This document shows positions 9,076 to 17,415 of a DNA stretch of 64,000 bases, piece by piece (position 1 is the stretch's first letter; each line of letters starts with the position of its first letter). Below the pieces are notes generated by a model. The model worked only from the letters and a program-made list of their open reading frames with translations. It was not told the DNA's origin and did no database searches. Position numbers and translations under genes: made by a program. The stretch lies in the NCBI RefSeq assembly GCF_000426625.1, contig NZ_KE384547.1:1541159-1605158 (forward strand). Reading direction: 5' to 3'. The DNA comes from Psychrilyobacter atlanticus DSM 19335. GTDB lineage: Bacteria > Fusobacteriota > Fusobacteriia > Fusobacteriales > Fusobacteriaceae.

Positions 9076-9789
9076 TTAAAGCTCTTCTACTATCTCTTTT
9101 AATAACTTTTTCTCTTCCTTGGTAAATTCCCTGCCCTCTAATAGATCCGGTCTTCTCAGATAGGTTCTTTTAAGACTTTCCTTTTTTCTCCACAACTCTA
9201 TATTTTTATGGTGTCCAGAAAGTAATATTTCCGGTACTTTCAATCCGTCAATTTCTGCCGGACGAGTATAGTGGGGATGATCTAATAGGCCATTATAAAA
9301 TGAATCCTGTTCATAGGAATCTTTTTTTATTACACCAGGTAGGAGTCTGGCTATGGAATCAGCTATAACCATGGCTGGTAGCTCTCCTCCAGTCAATACA
9401 AAGTCCCCAATGGAGACCTCTAAATCTACTTTTTCCTCTATAACCCTTTCATCTATACCTTCATAATGACCTGCTATTATAGTTATTTCCTCTTCAGCAC
9501 TGAGGTCATTGGATAAGTTTTGGTTCAGGGTCACACCTTGAGGAGAGGTATAGATTACCTTACCAGATGTATTTTCTAATGCCCTAAATATAGGCTCAGC
9601 TTTTAATACCATACCTGCTCCTCCACCAAATGGAGTGTCATCAGCAGTATTATGTTTATCAAAGGTATAATCTCTTATATCTATGATATTTATCTCCAGT
9701 GACCCACTGTTTATAGCTCTTTTAATTATACTTTCACCTTTAAATCCAGCAAACATAGCAGGGAAAAGAGTCAAAATATTTATTTTCAT
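9076..9789 (-). CDS. trmD: tRNA (guanine-37-N1)-methyltransferase
   Basis: The 237-residue enzyme methylates G37 of tRNAs that read CNN codons, using SAM, and so prevents frameshifting. Diagnostic stretches are the N-terminal MKINILTLFPAMF, DDTPFGGGAGMV near residue 51, and the knot motif YEGIDERV followed by SIGDFVLTGGE. Length and order match the family. Its ATG overlaps the rimM stop by four bases, the usual arrangement of the rimM-trmD pair. Confidence 0.97.
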   Translation of the reverse strand: MKINILTLFPAMFAGFKGESIIKRAINSGSLEINIIDIRDYTFDKHNTADDTPFGGGAGMVLKAEPIFRALENTSGKVIYTSPQGVTLNQNLSNDLSAEEEITIIAGHYEGIDERVIEEKVDLEVSIGDFVLTGGELPAMVIADSIARLLPGVIKKDSYEQDSFYNGLLDHPHYTRPAEIDGLKVPEILLSGHHKNIELWRKKESLKRTYLRRPDLLEGREFTKEEKKLLKEIVEEL

Positions 9790-10289
9790 GGTCTCATTCC
9801 CTCTATTAGATCAAAAGTAACTACCCTTTTTTCGAAATCAATATCTTTTACAAATTCGTCTACTGAAGGAACCATTATCTCTTCCTTCCCTGTACCAATT
9901 ACATAGATGTCATGCCCTGCTGTTTCCATCAAGTCAGTAATTTCTCCTAATTCTTCTCCTTCTACAGTGACAGCCATCATCCCAATGATGTCAGAGGCAT
10001 AATATTCATCCTCTTCCAACCCTAAGATATCTTTTCTCACATAGATAGAATATCCAGATAAAGCAGTTCCTTCGGTTTTATTAGTTATTTCTTCAAAGTC
10101 AAAAGCTAATCTTTTAGGACTTATTTTTTTTATATTTGTTACTGTTAATATTCTGCTCATTCCACTGGTGTTTTTTACGATGACCTTTGATCCTACTATT
10201 ATACTTAGGTCTTCAAAGTTTGAAGAAACCTTGACCGTTCCCATTAAGTGATGAGTTCCTGAAATTTTTCCAACTGAAATTAATTCCAT
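9786..10289 (-). CDS. rimM: 16S rRNA processing protein RimM
   Basis: The 167-residue protein has an N-terminal RimM barrel (VGKISGTHHLMGTVKV) and a C-terminal PRC-barrel (EYYASDIIGMMAVTVEG). RimM assists maturation of the 30S head. It lies between khpA and trmD, overlapping trmD by four bases, as in many bacteria. rpsP and rplS, often found in this operon, are absent here. Confidence 0.95.
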   Translation of the reverse strand: MELISVGKISGTHHLMGTVKVSSNFEDLSIIVGSKVIVKNTSGMSRILTVTNIKKISPKRLAFDFEEITNKTEGTALSGYSIYVRKDILGLEEDEYYASDIIGMMAVTVEGEELGEITDLMETAGHDIYVIGTGKEEIMVPSVDEFVKDIDFEKRVVTFDLIEGMRP

Positions 10290-10304
10290 ATTCTTACCTC
10301 CTAA

Positions 10305-10544
10305 TTAATCTAAAAATTCTACATTTACATTTAATTTATCTTTTACTGCTGCTGCCTGCATTACTCCTCTGATAGCATTAGCAGTCAGACCGTTTTTACC
10401 GATTACTTTCCCTAATTCACCATCAGCTACTCTGATTTTAAACACAATAAGGTCTTTCTTTTCCTCATATGTAATATCGATTGCATCTTGTGTTTTTACC
10501 ATTTCTGAAACTATATATTTTAATAACGCTTCTAATTTTTCCAT
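10305..10544 (-). CDS. khpA: KH-domain RNA-binding protein KhpA
   Basis: The 79-residue protein is a single KH domain with the RNA-contacting GKNG loop at residues 49-52 (GKVIGKNGLTANAIR). KhpA with KhpB is known in Gram-positive bacteria and Fusobacterium-like organisms as a small RNA chaperone. It lies 15 bases before rimM in one operon. The ribosome site GGGAGGAA is strong. Confidence 0.92.
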   Translation of the reverse strand: MEKLEALLKYIVSEMVKTQDAIDITYEEKKDLIVFKIRVADGELGKVIGKNGLTANAIRGVMQAAAVKDKLNVNVEFLD

Positions 10545-10628
10545 CTTTATATTCCTCCCTGGCTTTTGGCTAAATTGATAATTTTTTATCTTTCAATTAA
10601 ATTATCTGTTCAATATCTATCAATTTTT

Positions 10629-11036
10629 TTAATTATTTTTTATCCTGTCTACTAATTCTTTAGTGACTCTTTTTGGCCTACCATCCCTATCTGTAAATAT
10701 ATTTGTGGTATTTGCAACTCCAAAAAGAATTTCCATCCCACTGTCATAAAATTCATATCTGAATTTAACTTTAATTCTATTTATCTCCGTCAAGATAGTT
10801 TTTATCTTTAATTCCATATCATATTCTATGGCTTTAAAAAATTTTATATCTATATCCGATACAGGAAGAAAGATTCCATCTTCCTCCAAAGATTTGTAAG
10901 AGATCTTCTTAGTTCTAATAAACTCAGTTCTTCCCTTTTCCATCCAGATAACATAGTTTGAATGATATACCCTTCCCATTTGGTCAGTTTCGTTATAGTA
11001 GACTCTGTGATCTATCGTATGACAACTTTTTTCCAT
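10629..11036 (-). CDS. YbgC/FadM-type acyl-CoA thioesterase (4HBT)
   Basis: The 135-residue hotdog-fold protein carries the 4HBT active-site signature YNETDQMGRVYHSNYVIW, including the catalytic Asp and the HSNY turn. Such enzymes hydrolyse acyl-CoA or 4-hydroxybenzoyl-CoA-like thioesters. The neighbours give no substrate clue. It stands between DUF4911 and khpA on one strand. Confidence 0.88.
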   Translation of the reverse strand: MEKSCHTIDHRVYYNETDQMGRVYHSNYVIWMEKGRTEFIRTKKISYKSLEEDGIFLPVSDIDIKFFKAIEYDMELKIKTILTEINRIKVKFRYEFYDSGMEILFGVANTTNIFTDRDGRPKRVTKELVDRIKNN

Positions 11037-11073
11037 TATTGCCTCCTTTTGATCTTTATTTTACATTTTTCTT

Positions 11074-11316
11074 TTATAATACACCCTTCCAAGGCCCTTC
11101 ATAGGTTATCTTGGCATATACTCCATTTTTATCTAGGTCTTCTACAACAACTCTTACTTCATCAGCATAAAATTCAGTAGATATAATCTTTATTGTTCCT
11201 AATTTAGCATCTAAAGTTCTAACTATTCCTAAACCTTCATAAGCTTCCATTACCTTATTTATAAAATCGATGTGTTTTCTTTCTGTTTGAATGAAAAACT
11301 CGTAACTTCTCATCAT
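11074..11316 (-). CDS. DUF4911 family protein
   Basis: This is an 80-residue acidic small protein, RSYEFFIQTERKHIDFINK at the N-terminus and VRVVVEDLDKNGV near the middle. It resembles the DUF4911 family found in Fusobacteria and Clostridia beside ribosome-maturation genes. No catalytic motif is visible. Two adjacent ATG codons are possible starts behind AGGAGG; I use the first. The function is unknown. Confidence 0.7.
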   Translation of the reverse strand: MMRSYEFFIQTERKHIDFINKVMEAYEGLGIVRTLDAKLGTIKIISTEFYADEVRVVVEDLDKNGVYAKITYEGPWKGVL

Positions 11317-11363
11317 AATTTTTTACCTCCTTCACGCTTCTAGCGATTTATTACCCCATAATA

Positions 11364-11396
11364 AAAAATTCAGAATGGATTTTTATCTCCATTCTC
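11364..11396 (-). terminator. Terminator of the hpt-rsmA operon
   Basis: On the minus strand AGAATGGA and TCCATTCT pair around eight bases and are followed by GAATTTTTTATT. Confidence 0.75.
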
Positions 11397-11409
11397 AATC
11401 CTTTAATTA

Positions 11410-12204
11410 TTATTTTTCTTCTAAGACTCTGATAAGCTCCATATATTCATCGATACTTATTGCTTCAGCTCTTCTGTTTCCCTCTATACCTATAGTTTCT
11501 AATTTTTCTTTTAATTCAGCCTTGCTGAACCCTAGGTTAGATAAGTTATTCAGTATGTTTTTTCTCTTGTTAGCAAAGGCTGCTTTTACATATTTAAAAA
11601 ATGTAGCTTCATCTACTAATTTTTCATACTTATTATCAGCACGAAGTTTAATTGACATAAATGCCGAATCAATCTTAGGTACTGGATCAAAATCTTCCTT
11701 TGGAATAGTAAATAAATATTCTGCATCACCAAAGTATTCAACAGATAGTGTAAGAACACTTCTCTCTTTTCCCGATTTTGCACATATTCTTTCAGCTACT
11801 TCTTTTTGTACCATTATATAAATTTCATTTATAATATTTCTATTTTCTATTAATTTATGAATAATTGGAGAAGTGATATAGTAAGGAATATTAGCTACTA
11901 CCTTTATAGGTTCTCCTATTTTTTCTTGAAAATTTTGCTCTAAAACGTCTCCCATAAGTAAAGTAAACTTAGGGTTGGTATCAAATTTTCTTCTAAGTAT
12001 TTTTTCTAGATCTGTATCTATCTCCATACATGTAACTTTTTTTCCATGCTCCAATAATAGCTCTGTAAGTGCTCCCTCACCAGGTCCTATCTCCACTATA
12101 GTATCTTCAGAATTTACATCTGAAACTTCTATAATCCTGTCTAAAACCTGACCTGCATTGGTTAAAAAGTTTTGTCCATATTTTTTCTTATGTTTAAATC
12201 CCAT
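11410..12204 (-). CDS. rsmA: 16S rRNA dimethyladenosine transferase
   Basis: RsmA (KsgA) dimethylates two adjacent adenines near the 3' end of 16S rRNA during 30S maturation. The 264-residue protein shows KKKYGQNFL at the N-terminus, the SAM-binding VEIGPGEG at residues 37-44 and the catalytic NIPY at 105-108. It follows the two hpt genes and closes that operon at a terminator. Confidence 0.96.
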   Translation of the reverse strand: MGFKHKKKYGQNFLTNAGQVLDRIIEVSDVNSEDTIVEIGPGEGALTELLLEHGKKVTCMEIDTDLEKILRRKFDTNPKFTLLMGDVLEQNFQEKIGEPIKVVANIPYYITSPIIHKLIENRNIINEIYIMVQKEVAERICAKSGKERSVLTLSVEYFGDAEYLFTIPKEDFDPVPKIDSAFMSIKLRADNKYEKLVDEATFFKYVKAAFANKRKNILNNLSNLGFSKAELKEKLETIGIEGNRRAEAISIDEYMELIRVLEEK

Positions 12205-12226
12205 CTTTCACCTGCTTTCCTATAGT

Positions 12227-12760
12227 TTATTTTTCTATAGTTACTTTTCCGATAAACGGTAGTTCTCTATGTTTTTCTGCGTAATCAATTCCATATCCTA
12301 CTACAAATTCATCTGGAATTTGGAATCCTGAAAATTCCACATCAACATTTGCTTCTCTTCTAGCTGGTTTGTCTAAAAGTGTACAAATACTAAGTGATTT
12401 TGGTTCTCTGATTTTTAATATTTCAACAACTTTGCTCAGAGTAAATCCTGTATCTATTAAATCTTCTACAATAAGAACGTCTTTACCTTTAATACAATCT
12501 TCAATATCTTTTTTGATCTTTACGTCTCTAGATGAAGTCATAGAATTTCCATAACTAGATACAGTCATAAAGTCTAATCTTACATTCTCTAATTTTAATT
12601 CACGGGCAATATCTGCCATAAATATTACTGATCCACGTAAAAGAGCGATCAATACTAACTCTTCACTGTTTTTATATTTTTCGTTTATTCTAGCTCCTAA
12701 TTCTGCTACTTTCCCTGCGATCTCTTCTTTTGAGATCATTACATCTACTGAATATTTCAT
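12227..12760 (-). CDS. hpt: Hypoxanthine phosphoribosyltransferase, copy 1
   Basis: The 177-residue enzyme converts hypoxanthine or guanine plus PRPP to the nucleotide. The PRPP motif [11 protein letters not shown] lies at residues 95-105, and the flexible-loop MTVSSYG at 65-71. The purine-binding end has [11 protein letters not shown] paralogue of the same fold lies 14 bases upstream in the same operon. The two clearly differ in sequence, so the pair is an old duplication or two specificities. Confidence 0.93.
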   Translation of the reverse strand: MKYSVDVMISKEEIAGKVAELGARINEKYKNSEELVLIALLRGSVIFMADIARELKLENVRLDFMTVSSYGNSMTSSRDVKIKKDIEDCIKGKDVLIVEDLIDTGFTLSKVVEILKIREPKSLSICTLLDKPARREANVDVEFSGFQIPDEFVVGYGIDYAEKHRELPFIGKVTIEK

Positions 12761-12774
12761 TTTCTATTATCTCC

Positions 12775-13338
12775 TTAGTCTTCTAATTCTTCTAAATTTC
12801 CCATGATACCTACGTAAGGGATGTTTCTATATTCTTGCATATAGTCTAATCCATAACCTAATACGAACTCATCCTCTATTTCAAAACCAATATATTGTAC
12901 ATCAATCTCAACTTCCCTTCTAGAAGGTTTGTTTAAAAGTGTACATAGTGATACTGATTTAGGTCCTCTATGTCCTAACATCTTTAATACAGTTTTCAAT
13001 GTATTTCCTGAATCAATTATATCTTCTACTACGATTACATGTTTCCCCATGATATTTTCATCTAAATCTTTTTTGATCTTAACTTCTCTTGTTGATACAA
13101 ATTCATTTCCATAACTAGATACAGTCATAAAATCCATCTTTAGTGGTAATTCAATTTTTCTACAAAGGTCTGCCATAAATATAATCGATCCCTTTAATAA
13201 ACATACTACGATTATATCTTCCTCTTTCTCTTTAAAATCTTTTGTGATTTGAGCTCCTAACTCAGCAACTCTTGCAGCAATTTGGTCCTCTGTAAGCATT
13301 TTTGTGGCAATTCCTTTATCCCAAGGCTTTTTATTCAA
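12775..13338 (-). CDS. hpt: Hypoxanthine phosphoribosyltransferase, copy 2
   Basis: The 187-residue protein has the PRPP motif VIVVEDIIDSG and MTVSSYG as in copy 1, and ends EFVLGYGLDY plus an acidic tail. It starts at TTG 13338, seven bases after AGGAGG, with an N-terminal extension NKKPWDKG not present in copy 1. It is first in the operon. One of the two copies could prefer guanine or xanthine; the sequence does not settle which. Confidence 0.92.
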   Translation of the reverse strand: MNKKPWDKGIATKMLTEDQIAARVAELGAQITKDFKEKEEDIIVVCLLKGSIIFMADLCRKIELPLKMDFMTVSSYGNEFVSTREVKIKKDLDENIMGKHVIVVEDIIDSGNTLKTVLKMLGHRGPKSVSLCTLLNKPSRREVEIDVQYIGFEIEDEFVLGYGLDYMQEYRNIPYVGIMGNLEELED

Positions 13339-13372
13339 TTTATTTCCTCCTAAAGTTAATAATTTACCTCAT

Positions 13373-13402
13373 ATTTTACCATTAATTCTTAGTTTTTTTC
13401 AA
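13373..13402 (-). promoter_or_regulatory. Promoter of the hpt-hpt-rsmA operon
   Basis: On the minus strand TTGAAA (13397-13402) and TAAAAT (13373-13378) are 18 bases apart, just ahead of the TTG start at 13338. Confidence 0.5.
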
Positions 13403-13424
13403 TATTATATTTTAAAATATAATA
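13403..13424. promoter_or_regulatory. 22-bp perfect palindrome abutting the hpt promoter
   Basis: The two 11-bp arms (TATTATATTTT and its complement) meet without a spacer. The site ends one base upstream of the -35 hexamer at 13397-13402. This is where an activator or UP-like element would sit. The rest of the 309-base gap (13339-13647) holds a smaller inverted repeat at 13526-13547 (ACATAAAA/TTTTATGT) and the terminator of the next gene. Confidence 0.4.
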
Positions 13425-13593
13425 CTCACACATTTCATTTTTGTTTTTTCATGATTAATACACTCAGTTTTTTATTCACAAACGTCTTTTTTCATGACGA
13501 ATGAAGCAAAATGTAAACAAAATAAACATAAAAACTTTGTTTTATGTAAATAACAGAAAGATATAGAGCTAAAAATTTATTATTGGTTAAGTA

Positions 13594-13626
13594 TAAAAAT
13601 AGGAGATGACAACTCTATCATCTCCT
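13594..13626 (-). terminator. Terminator of the LysM/M15 peptidase gene
   Basis: AGGAGATGA and TCATCTCCT form the stem; ATTTTTAT follows on the minus strand. Confidence 0.8.
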
Positions 13627-13647
13627 AAAAAATACCCATATTAACTT

Positions 13648-14499
13648 TTATGGCTTGAAAGTTCTCAGCCCTCCTCCATTTCTAATATCTAGATGTACCC
13701 ATGAGACTTCTGTTTCCAGACTTATTGATTTAGAGATTAAAATTCCCTCGTTATACCATCCAATAATTTTTTTCCTGGCCTGGGCAGCCGAAAGTCCTTT
13801 GACATCAAAATCTACAGCTCTTCCAAAAGAATGAGAAGAATAAGATGTATATTCTGGAGACCTAGAAGTTCTAAATCCTCTCCACTGGAATTGACCTCCA
13901 GTTGCCCAGTTATTAATTGTGATCTCACGGCCAAACAATTCCCTTAACTGATTCATTTGATCGATAAGCTCTTTATCTACAAACCAAATACTTCTTGACC
14001 CATATTTTCGATAAGTTTCTCTGTCTACAAATTCTTTAATACTAAAATGATTTTTACTCCTGTGTCCAGAAGCTTTTGGTCTATTGTTTGAAGTAGTTTT
14101 AACCACATTTTTCTGTCTCGAATTCCCTGAAACTTTCAACTTCATGTTAGGATGAATAGTTTGATTTTTCATATTGTTTAAAGCCATTAATTTTGGAGGA
14201 GTCAGATTATATCTAGATGCTATCAATGAAAGATTTTCTCCATATACAACAATATGATACCCATCTCCACCAACATCTATATTTGTTCCTGCAATAATTT
14301 TATTCGCAGCCAAATCATTTCTTGCTTGCAGCTGACTAATACTTATATTATATTTTCTGCTAATCACATCTAAAGTATCCCCCGGTCTTACACGATGTGT
14401 TTTTGAAAAAGAAATAATACTTAGATTAAGCAAAAATAACAAAATGATAGTTTTTTTATAAATTTTTCTCAAATTTAGATAATTGTTCTTATTTTTCAT
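13648..14499 (-). CDS. LysM-containing M15-like peptidoglycan peptidase
   Basis: The 283-residue protein begins with a basic stretch and a membrane-spanning signal near residues 16-32. Two LysM repeats follow (HRVRPGDTLDVISRKYNIS and YHIVVYGENLSLIASRYNL), then a basic linker and a C-terminal domain. That domain has SSHSFGRAVDFDV and WVHLDI, the metal-binding pattern of M15A/DUF882-type peptidases. It likely cleaves or binds cell-wall peptide in the periplasm. It is a single-gene unit between two terminators. Confidence 0.85.
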   Translation of the reverse strand: MKNKNNYLNLRKIYKKTIILLFLLNLSIISFSKTHRVRPGDTLDVISRKYNISISQLQARNDLAANKIIAGTNIDVGGDGYHIVVYGENLSLIASRYNLTPPKLMALNNMKNQTIHPNMKLKVSGNSRQKNVVKTTSNNRPKASGHRSKNHFSIKEFVDRETYRKYGSRSIWFVDKELIDQMNQLRELFGREITINNWATGGQFQWRGFRTSRSPEYTSYSSHSFGRAVDFDVKGLSAAQARKKIIGWYNEGILISKSISLETEVSWVHLDIRNGGGLRTFKP

Positions 14500-14672
14500 T
14501 TATTAGTAGCCCCTTATTATTGTCATTAAAAAAATTAATATTTTTTAATAAATTTTAGCATTTAAATTTATTTTTGTAAAATAAAAAACAACATGATATT
14601 GAATTCAGACAGGCGTAATCTAATTTTTTATAATCTTTTATTTATTATATCAGTTTTGTAATGTTGTAGAAT

Positions 14673-14706
14673 AAAAAATGACTCCTGCATTATGCAGAAG
14701 TCACTA
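14673..14706 (-). terminator. Terminator after the three-domain rhodanese
   Basis: TGACTTCTGCA and TGCAGGAGTCA pair with one mismatch across a short loop, followed by TTTTTTAT on the minus strand. Confidence 0.85.
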
Positions 14707-14714
14707 TCTGTTTT

Positions 14715-16058
14715 TTAATTCATAAAACTCTCTTCATTTAATACTTTAGGTTCACCCTTTAAAACTTTCTTCTGTGTTTCTTTTGTTTCAGACCATTCTT
14801 TCCATCCACCATCATATACAGAAATTCTCTGAAGACCCATAGCCTGTGCATAGAACCATACTTCACTTGCTCTCCATCCTGTTCCACAATAAAATGCCAA
14901 ATGATTTTTAGAATTTATTTTCAATCCTTCCCACATCTTTTGAATCTCAGTATACGGTCTCATATGAAATTGATCCATCCCTCTATAATCTTCTAAGTGC
15001 CAAGGGTCTGATCCTGCCATCCCCCATTTCGCTCCTTCGATTCTTCCTCTGGGTTTAATATAATCATAACCACTAACTTTCCCTAGATACTCTCTCCAGC
15101 TTCTAATACTGATAAGGTCTCCATCTTCAGCTTTCAATAACTCTACAGCTTCAGGAAGATCTATAATAATTTCTGGGTTTTGAGGTACCTCTGCACCAAA
15201 TTCTTTTGCCGGCTTTGGAGTTTTCATCTCAGTTTCCACGGGATATCCTGCATCTTTCCATCCCTTAAGTCCGCCATTTATCATTCTTACATCTTCTACC
15301 CCTGCATATTTAGCTATAACTCCAAATCTTGTAGCAGCTAGAGGGTCACCATAGATAAGCACAAGAGTATTTGTTGTGATCCCTTGTCTTTCCATCTCAG
15401 CTTTAATTCTTACATCATCAACTCTGTTCCAAAGAGGCCCTTCCTCTACCCATCCTGTATGCATCCAGTAAGATCCTGGAATATGTCCCTCTTTATGAGG
15501 TTTTCCTTTTTCACCCCATCCTACATTAAATACTTTTACAGGTCTTCCATCATAGTGATTCACTTTTTTTCCCTCTAAAAGATCTTTTACCCAGCTCACA
15601 GGTACGATAGTTTCATATTTTTTTAATTTTTCAAAAGATAATGAATCTTCTGCCCACTTATCTACTCCTCCGTCAAAGATAGATACTGTATATCCCTTTT
15701 CTATAAGAGCTGCTGCCATAGTTTTAGACTCTTTACCATAAAGAATTATCTCATTGCCCGCTACAATTCCTTTTCTCTCAAGAGCCTTTTCTATATCCCC
15801 GTCTTTTATAGCACTGGTAGGATAATTTACTGCTCCAGGAATATGACCATTAATTCCTTTTCCATCTAAATCCCAACCATTATATTCATCATAACTTCTA
15901 GTATCCATTAAAACTATATTTTTATCTTTTTCTGCTTTTTGTACTTCCTTTACACTAACAGAACCCTTTTTAATAACTTGATCTTTTGGTTCCTCTACTT
16001 TACTGCCGCATCCTATTAAACCAATCGTCAGTGTCAGTATAACAAACAATTTTTTCAT
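14715..16058 (-). CDS. Three-domain rhodanese lipoprotein A
   Basis: A lipoprotein signal (TIGLIGC, lipobox Cys near residue 17) is followed by three rhodanese-like domains, about residues 35-135, 150-260 and 295-430. Only the last keeps an active-site cysteine (FYCGTGWRAS). The equivalent loops in the first two read ILYGKES and LIYGDPL, so they look catalytically dead. Sulfane-sulfur transfer from thiosulfate or a persulfide is the family activity. I start at ATG 16058, because the in-frame GTG nine bases upstream lies within the GGGGTGA ribosome site. It is near two DCC-type reductases and a related rhodanese. Confidence 0.88.
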   Translation of the reverse strand: MKKLFVILTLTIGLIGCGSKVEEPKDQVIKKGSVSVKEVQKAEKDKNIVLMDTRSYDEYNGWDLDGKGINGHIPGAVNYPTSAIKDGDIEKALERKGIVAGNEIILYGKESKTMAAALIEKGYTVSIFDGGVDKWAEDSLSFEKLKKYETIVPVSWVKDLLEGKKVNHYDGRPVKVFNVGWGEKGKPHKEGHIPGSYWMHTGWVEEGPLWNRVDDVRIKAEMERQGITTNTLVLIYGDPLAATRFGVIAKYAGVEDVRMINGGLKGWKDAGYPVETEMKTPKPAKEFGAEVPQNPEIIIDLPEAVELLKAEDGDLISIRSWREYLGKVSGYDYIKPRGRIEGAKWGMAGSDPWHLEDYRGMDQFHMRPYTEIQKMWEGLKINSKNHLAFYCGTGWRASEVWFYAQAMGLQRISVYDGGWKEWSETKETQKKVLKGEPKVLNEESFMN

Positions 16059-16149
16059 GATCTTCACCCCAGTTTATATTTTTATGTCTCAACTTCTAAA
16101 ATTTTATGCATTATCATGCTTTTCCTTCATTTCAGCAGTTATATCTATT

Positions 16150-16177
16150 ATTCTATCATTTTGTTCTATTTTATCAA
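16150..16177 (-). promoter_or_regulatory. Possible promoter of rhodanese A
   Basis: On the minus strand TTGATA (16172-16177) and TAGAAT (16150-16155) are 16 bases apart. An inverted repeat CACTAT/ATAGTG lies just upstream at about 16189-16208. Confidence 0.4.
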
Positions 16178-16243
16178 AGGTATAATTTGCACTATTTAGA
16201 TATAGTGTGCATAACCTCGTTCAATTGTCTAGATTTTAGTTTT

Positions 16244-17401
16244 CTACAACATCTCTATAAATGCCTCTATCCTTGTTTTTATCTGCCCTGTATCCCCAAT
16301 TGAATAGTCTGTTTCAAGGGACATATACGGAACGTCTTTTTCCTTAGTTACAACTCTTTTTATCATGTGAGTTTCTACACTATAAGTATGGCAGGCTTGA
16401 AGAATTACTTCTACAACTCCATCTACCTGATATTCCTCGATAAGTCTCTTTAAAAGATCTTCTCTATCTGTATTCGGCGACATAACAGAACAGGGAATAG
16501 ATAAATATTTTTCCGCCAGTGCCTGGATAGGCTCTATCGTTTCATCCACAAGCCTATCTAAGTTCTTAGCGCCACCACAATTTTCATATGTAACTACCAC
16601 GGCTCCTGCATCCTCAATAGGTTTTATTATTTTTTCTGCTACTCCCCCTATAGGACATCCTGTAATTAATATTCTCGGTGCTTTCACAGAAACCTTAGAA
16701 CTGTTATTCCTGTCAATCTCCTTTAAATTTTCTATTATTTCTCTAATTTTTTCATTTTGCAGTTTCTTATCAAAGGTATAACTTACACCATTCAAAACCT
16801 TATGCATCTCATACCCTGAAAGAGGCGGAGGAGTTAGTTTCCCCAGGCTATAAAACTCCTTTAGAAGTTTTCTCTCATCATTAATCTGGGAGATTGCCTC
16901 TGATATTTTTTCCTTTGAGATAGATGTTTCAAATTTTTTCTCTAATTTTTCCTTAAATCTGGATATTTCCTCTTTCCAAAGATCTAACCCTCTCTCTTTA
17001 TCCTGAGTCTGGGGGAGCTGCATTACATAGGTGTCTTTTAACTCTCCCAAGAGTTCATACATCTTCTTTTTTCCGTCACACGTTGTTTCCCCTACAATCA
17101 TATCCGAAAAATACATATAGGGACATTTATCCGTGAGAGCATAACCATAACTGGCTTTTATTAATGGACATAAGTTTTTAGGCAGGTGTTTCTCTGCTGC
17201 CGGTATAGTTTCTTCACTTAATGAGCAAAGTGATACTGGGACAGCTCCTGCTGCATAGATTAATTCCTTAGGTGTATAGGTACAAAATGTCCCTACTATA
17301 TGTTTCCCGCTGTCTTTGAGTTCTTTTATAGTCAAAAAACCATCTCGTCTGGCTTCTTCAAAATCTTGAAAATTTTCTGGTAATTTATTGATGTCTTTCA
17401 T
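16244..17401 (-). CDS. Double-cubane-cluster protein, YjiM-like, copy 1
   Basis: This 385-residue protein belongs to the 2-hydroxyacyl-CoA dehydratase fold, in the single-subunit YjiM/DCCP branch. Nine cysteines are shared with its paralogue at 20371-21534: FCTYTP, SLCS, NLCPL, DKCPYMYF, TTCDGKKKMYE, TGCPIGG, ENCGG, IPCSVM and QACHTY. The known member from Carboxydothermus binds an [8Fe9S] double cubane and reduces small molecules with ATP-driven electrons from a dedicated archerase. An archerase-like gene is at 22213-22974. The start at ATG 17401 has AAGGGGAG upstream. The physiological substrate is unknown; an acyl-CoA dehydratase role is less likely because no second subunit or CoA-transferase is near. 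Confidence 0.85.
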   Translation of the reverse strand: MKDINKLPENFQDFEEARRDGFLTIKELKDSGKHIVGTFCTYTPKELIYAAGAVPVSLCSLSEETIPAAEKHLPKNLCPLIKASYGYALTDKCPYMYFSDMIVGETTCDGKKKMYELLGELKDTYVMQLPQTQDKERGLDLWKEEISRFKEKLEKKFETSISKEKISEAISQINDERKLLKEFYSLGKLTPPPLSGYEMHKVLNGVSYTFDKKLQNEKIREIIENLKEIDRNNSSKVSVKAPRILITGCPIGGVAEKIIKPIEDAGAVVVTYENCGGAKNLDRLVDETIEPIQALAEKYLSIPCSVMSPNTDREDLLKRLIEEYQVDGVVEVILQACHTYSVETHMIKRVVTKEKDVPYMSLETDYSIGDTGQIKTRIEAFIEML

Positions 17402-17415
17402 CGCTGCTCCCCTTT

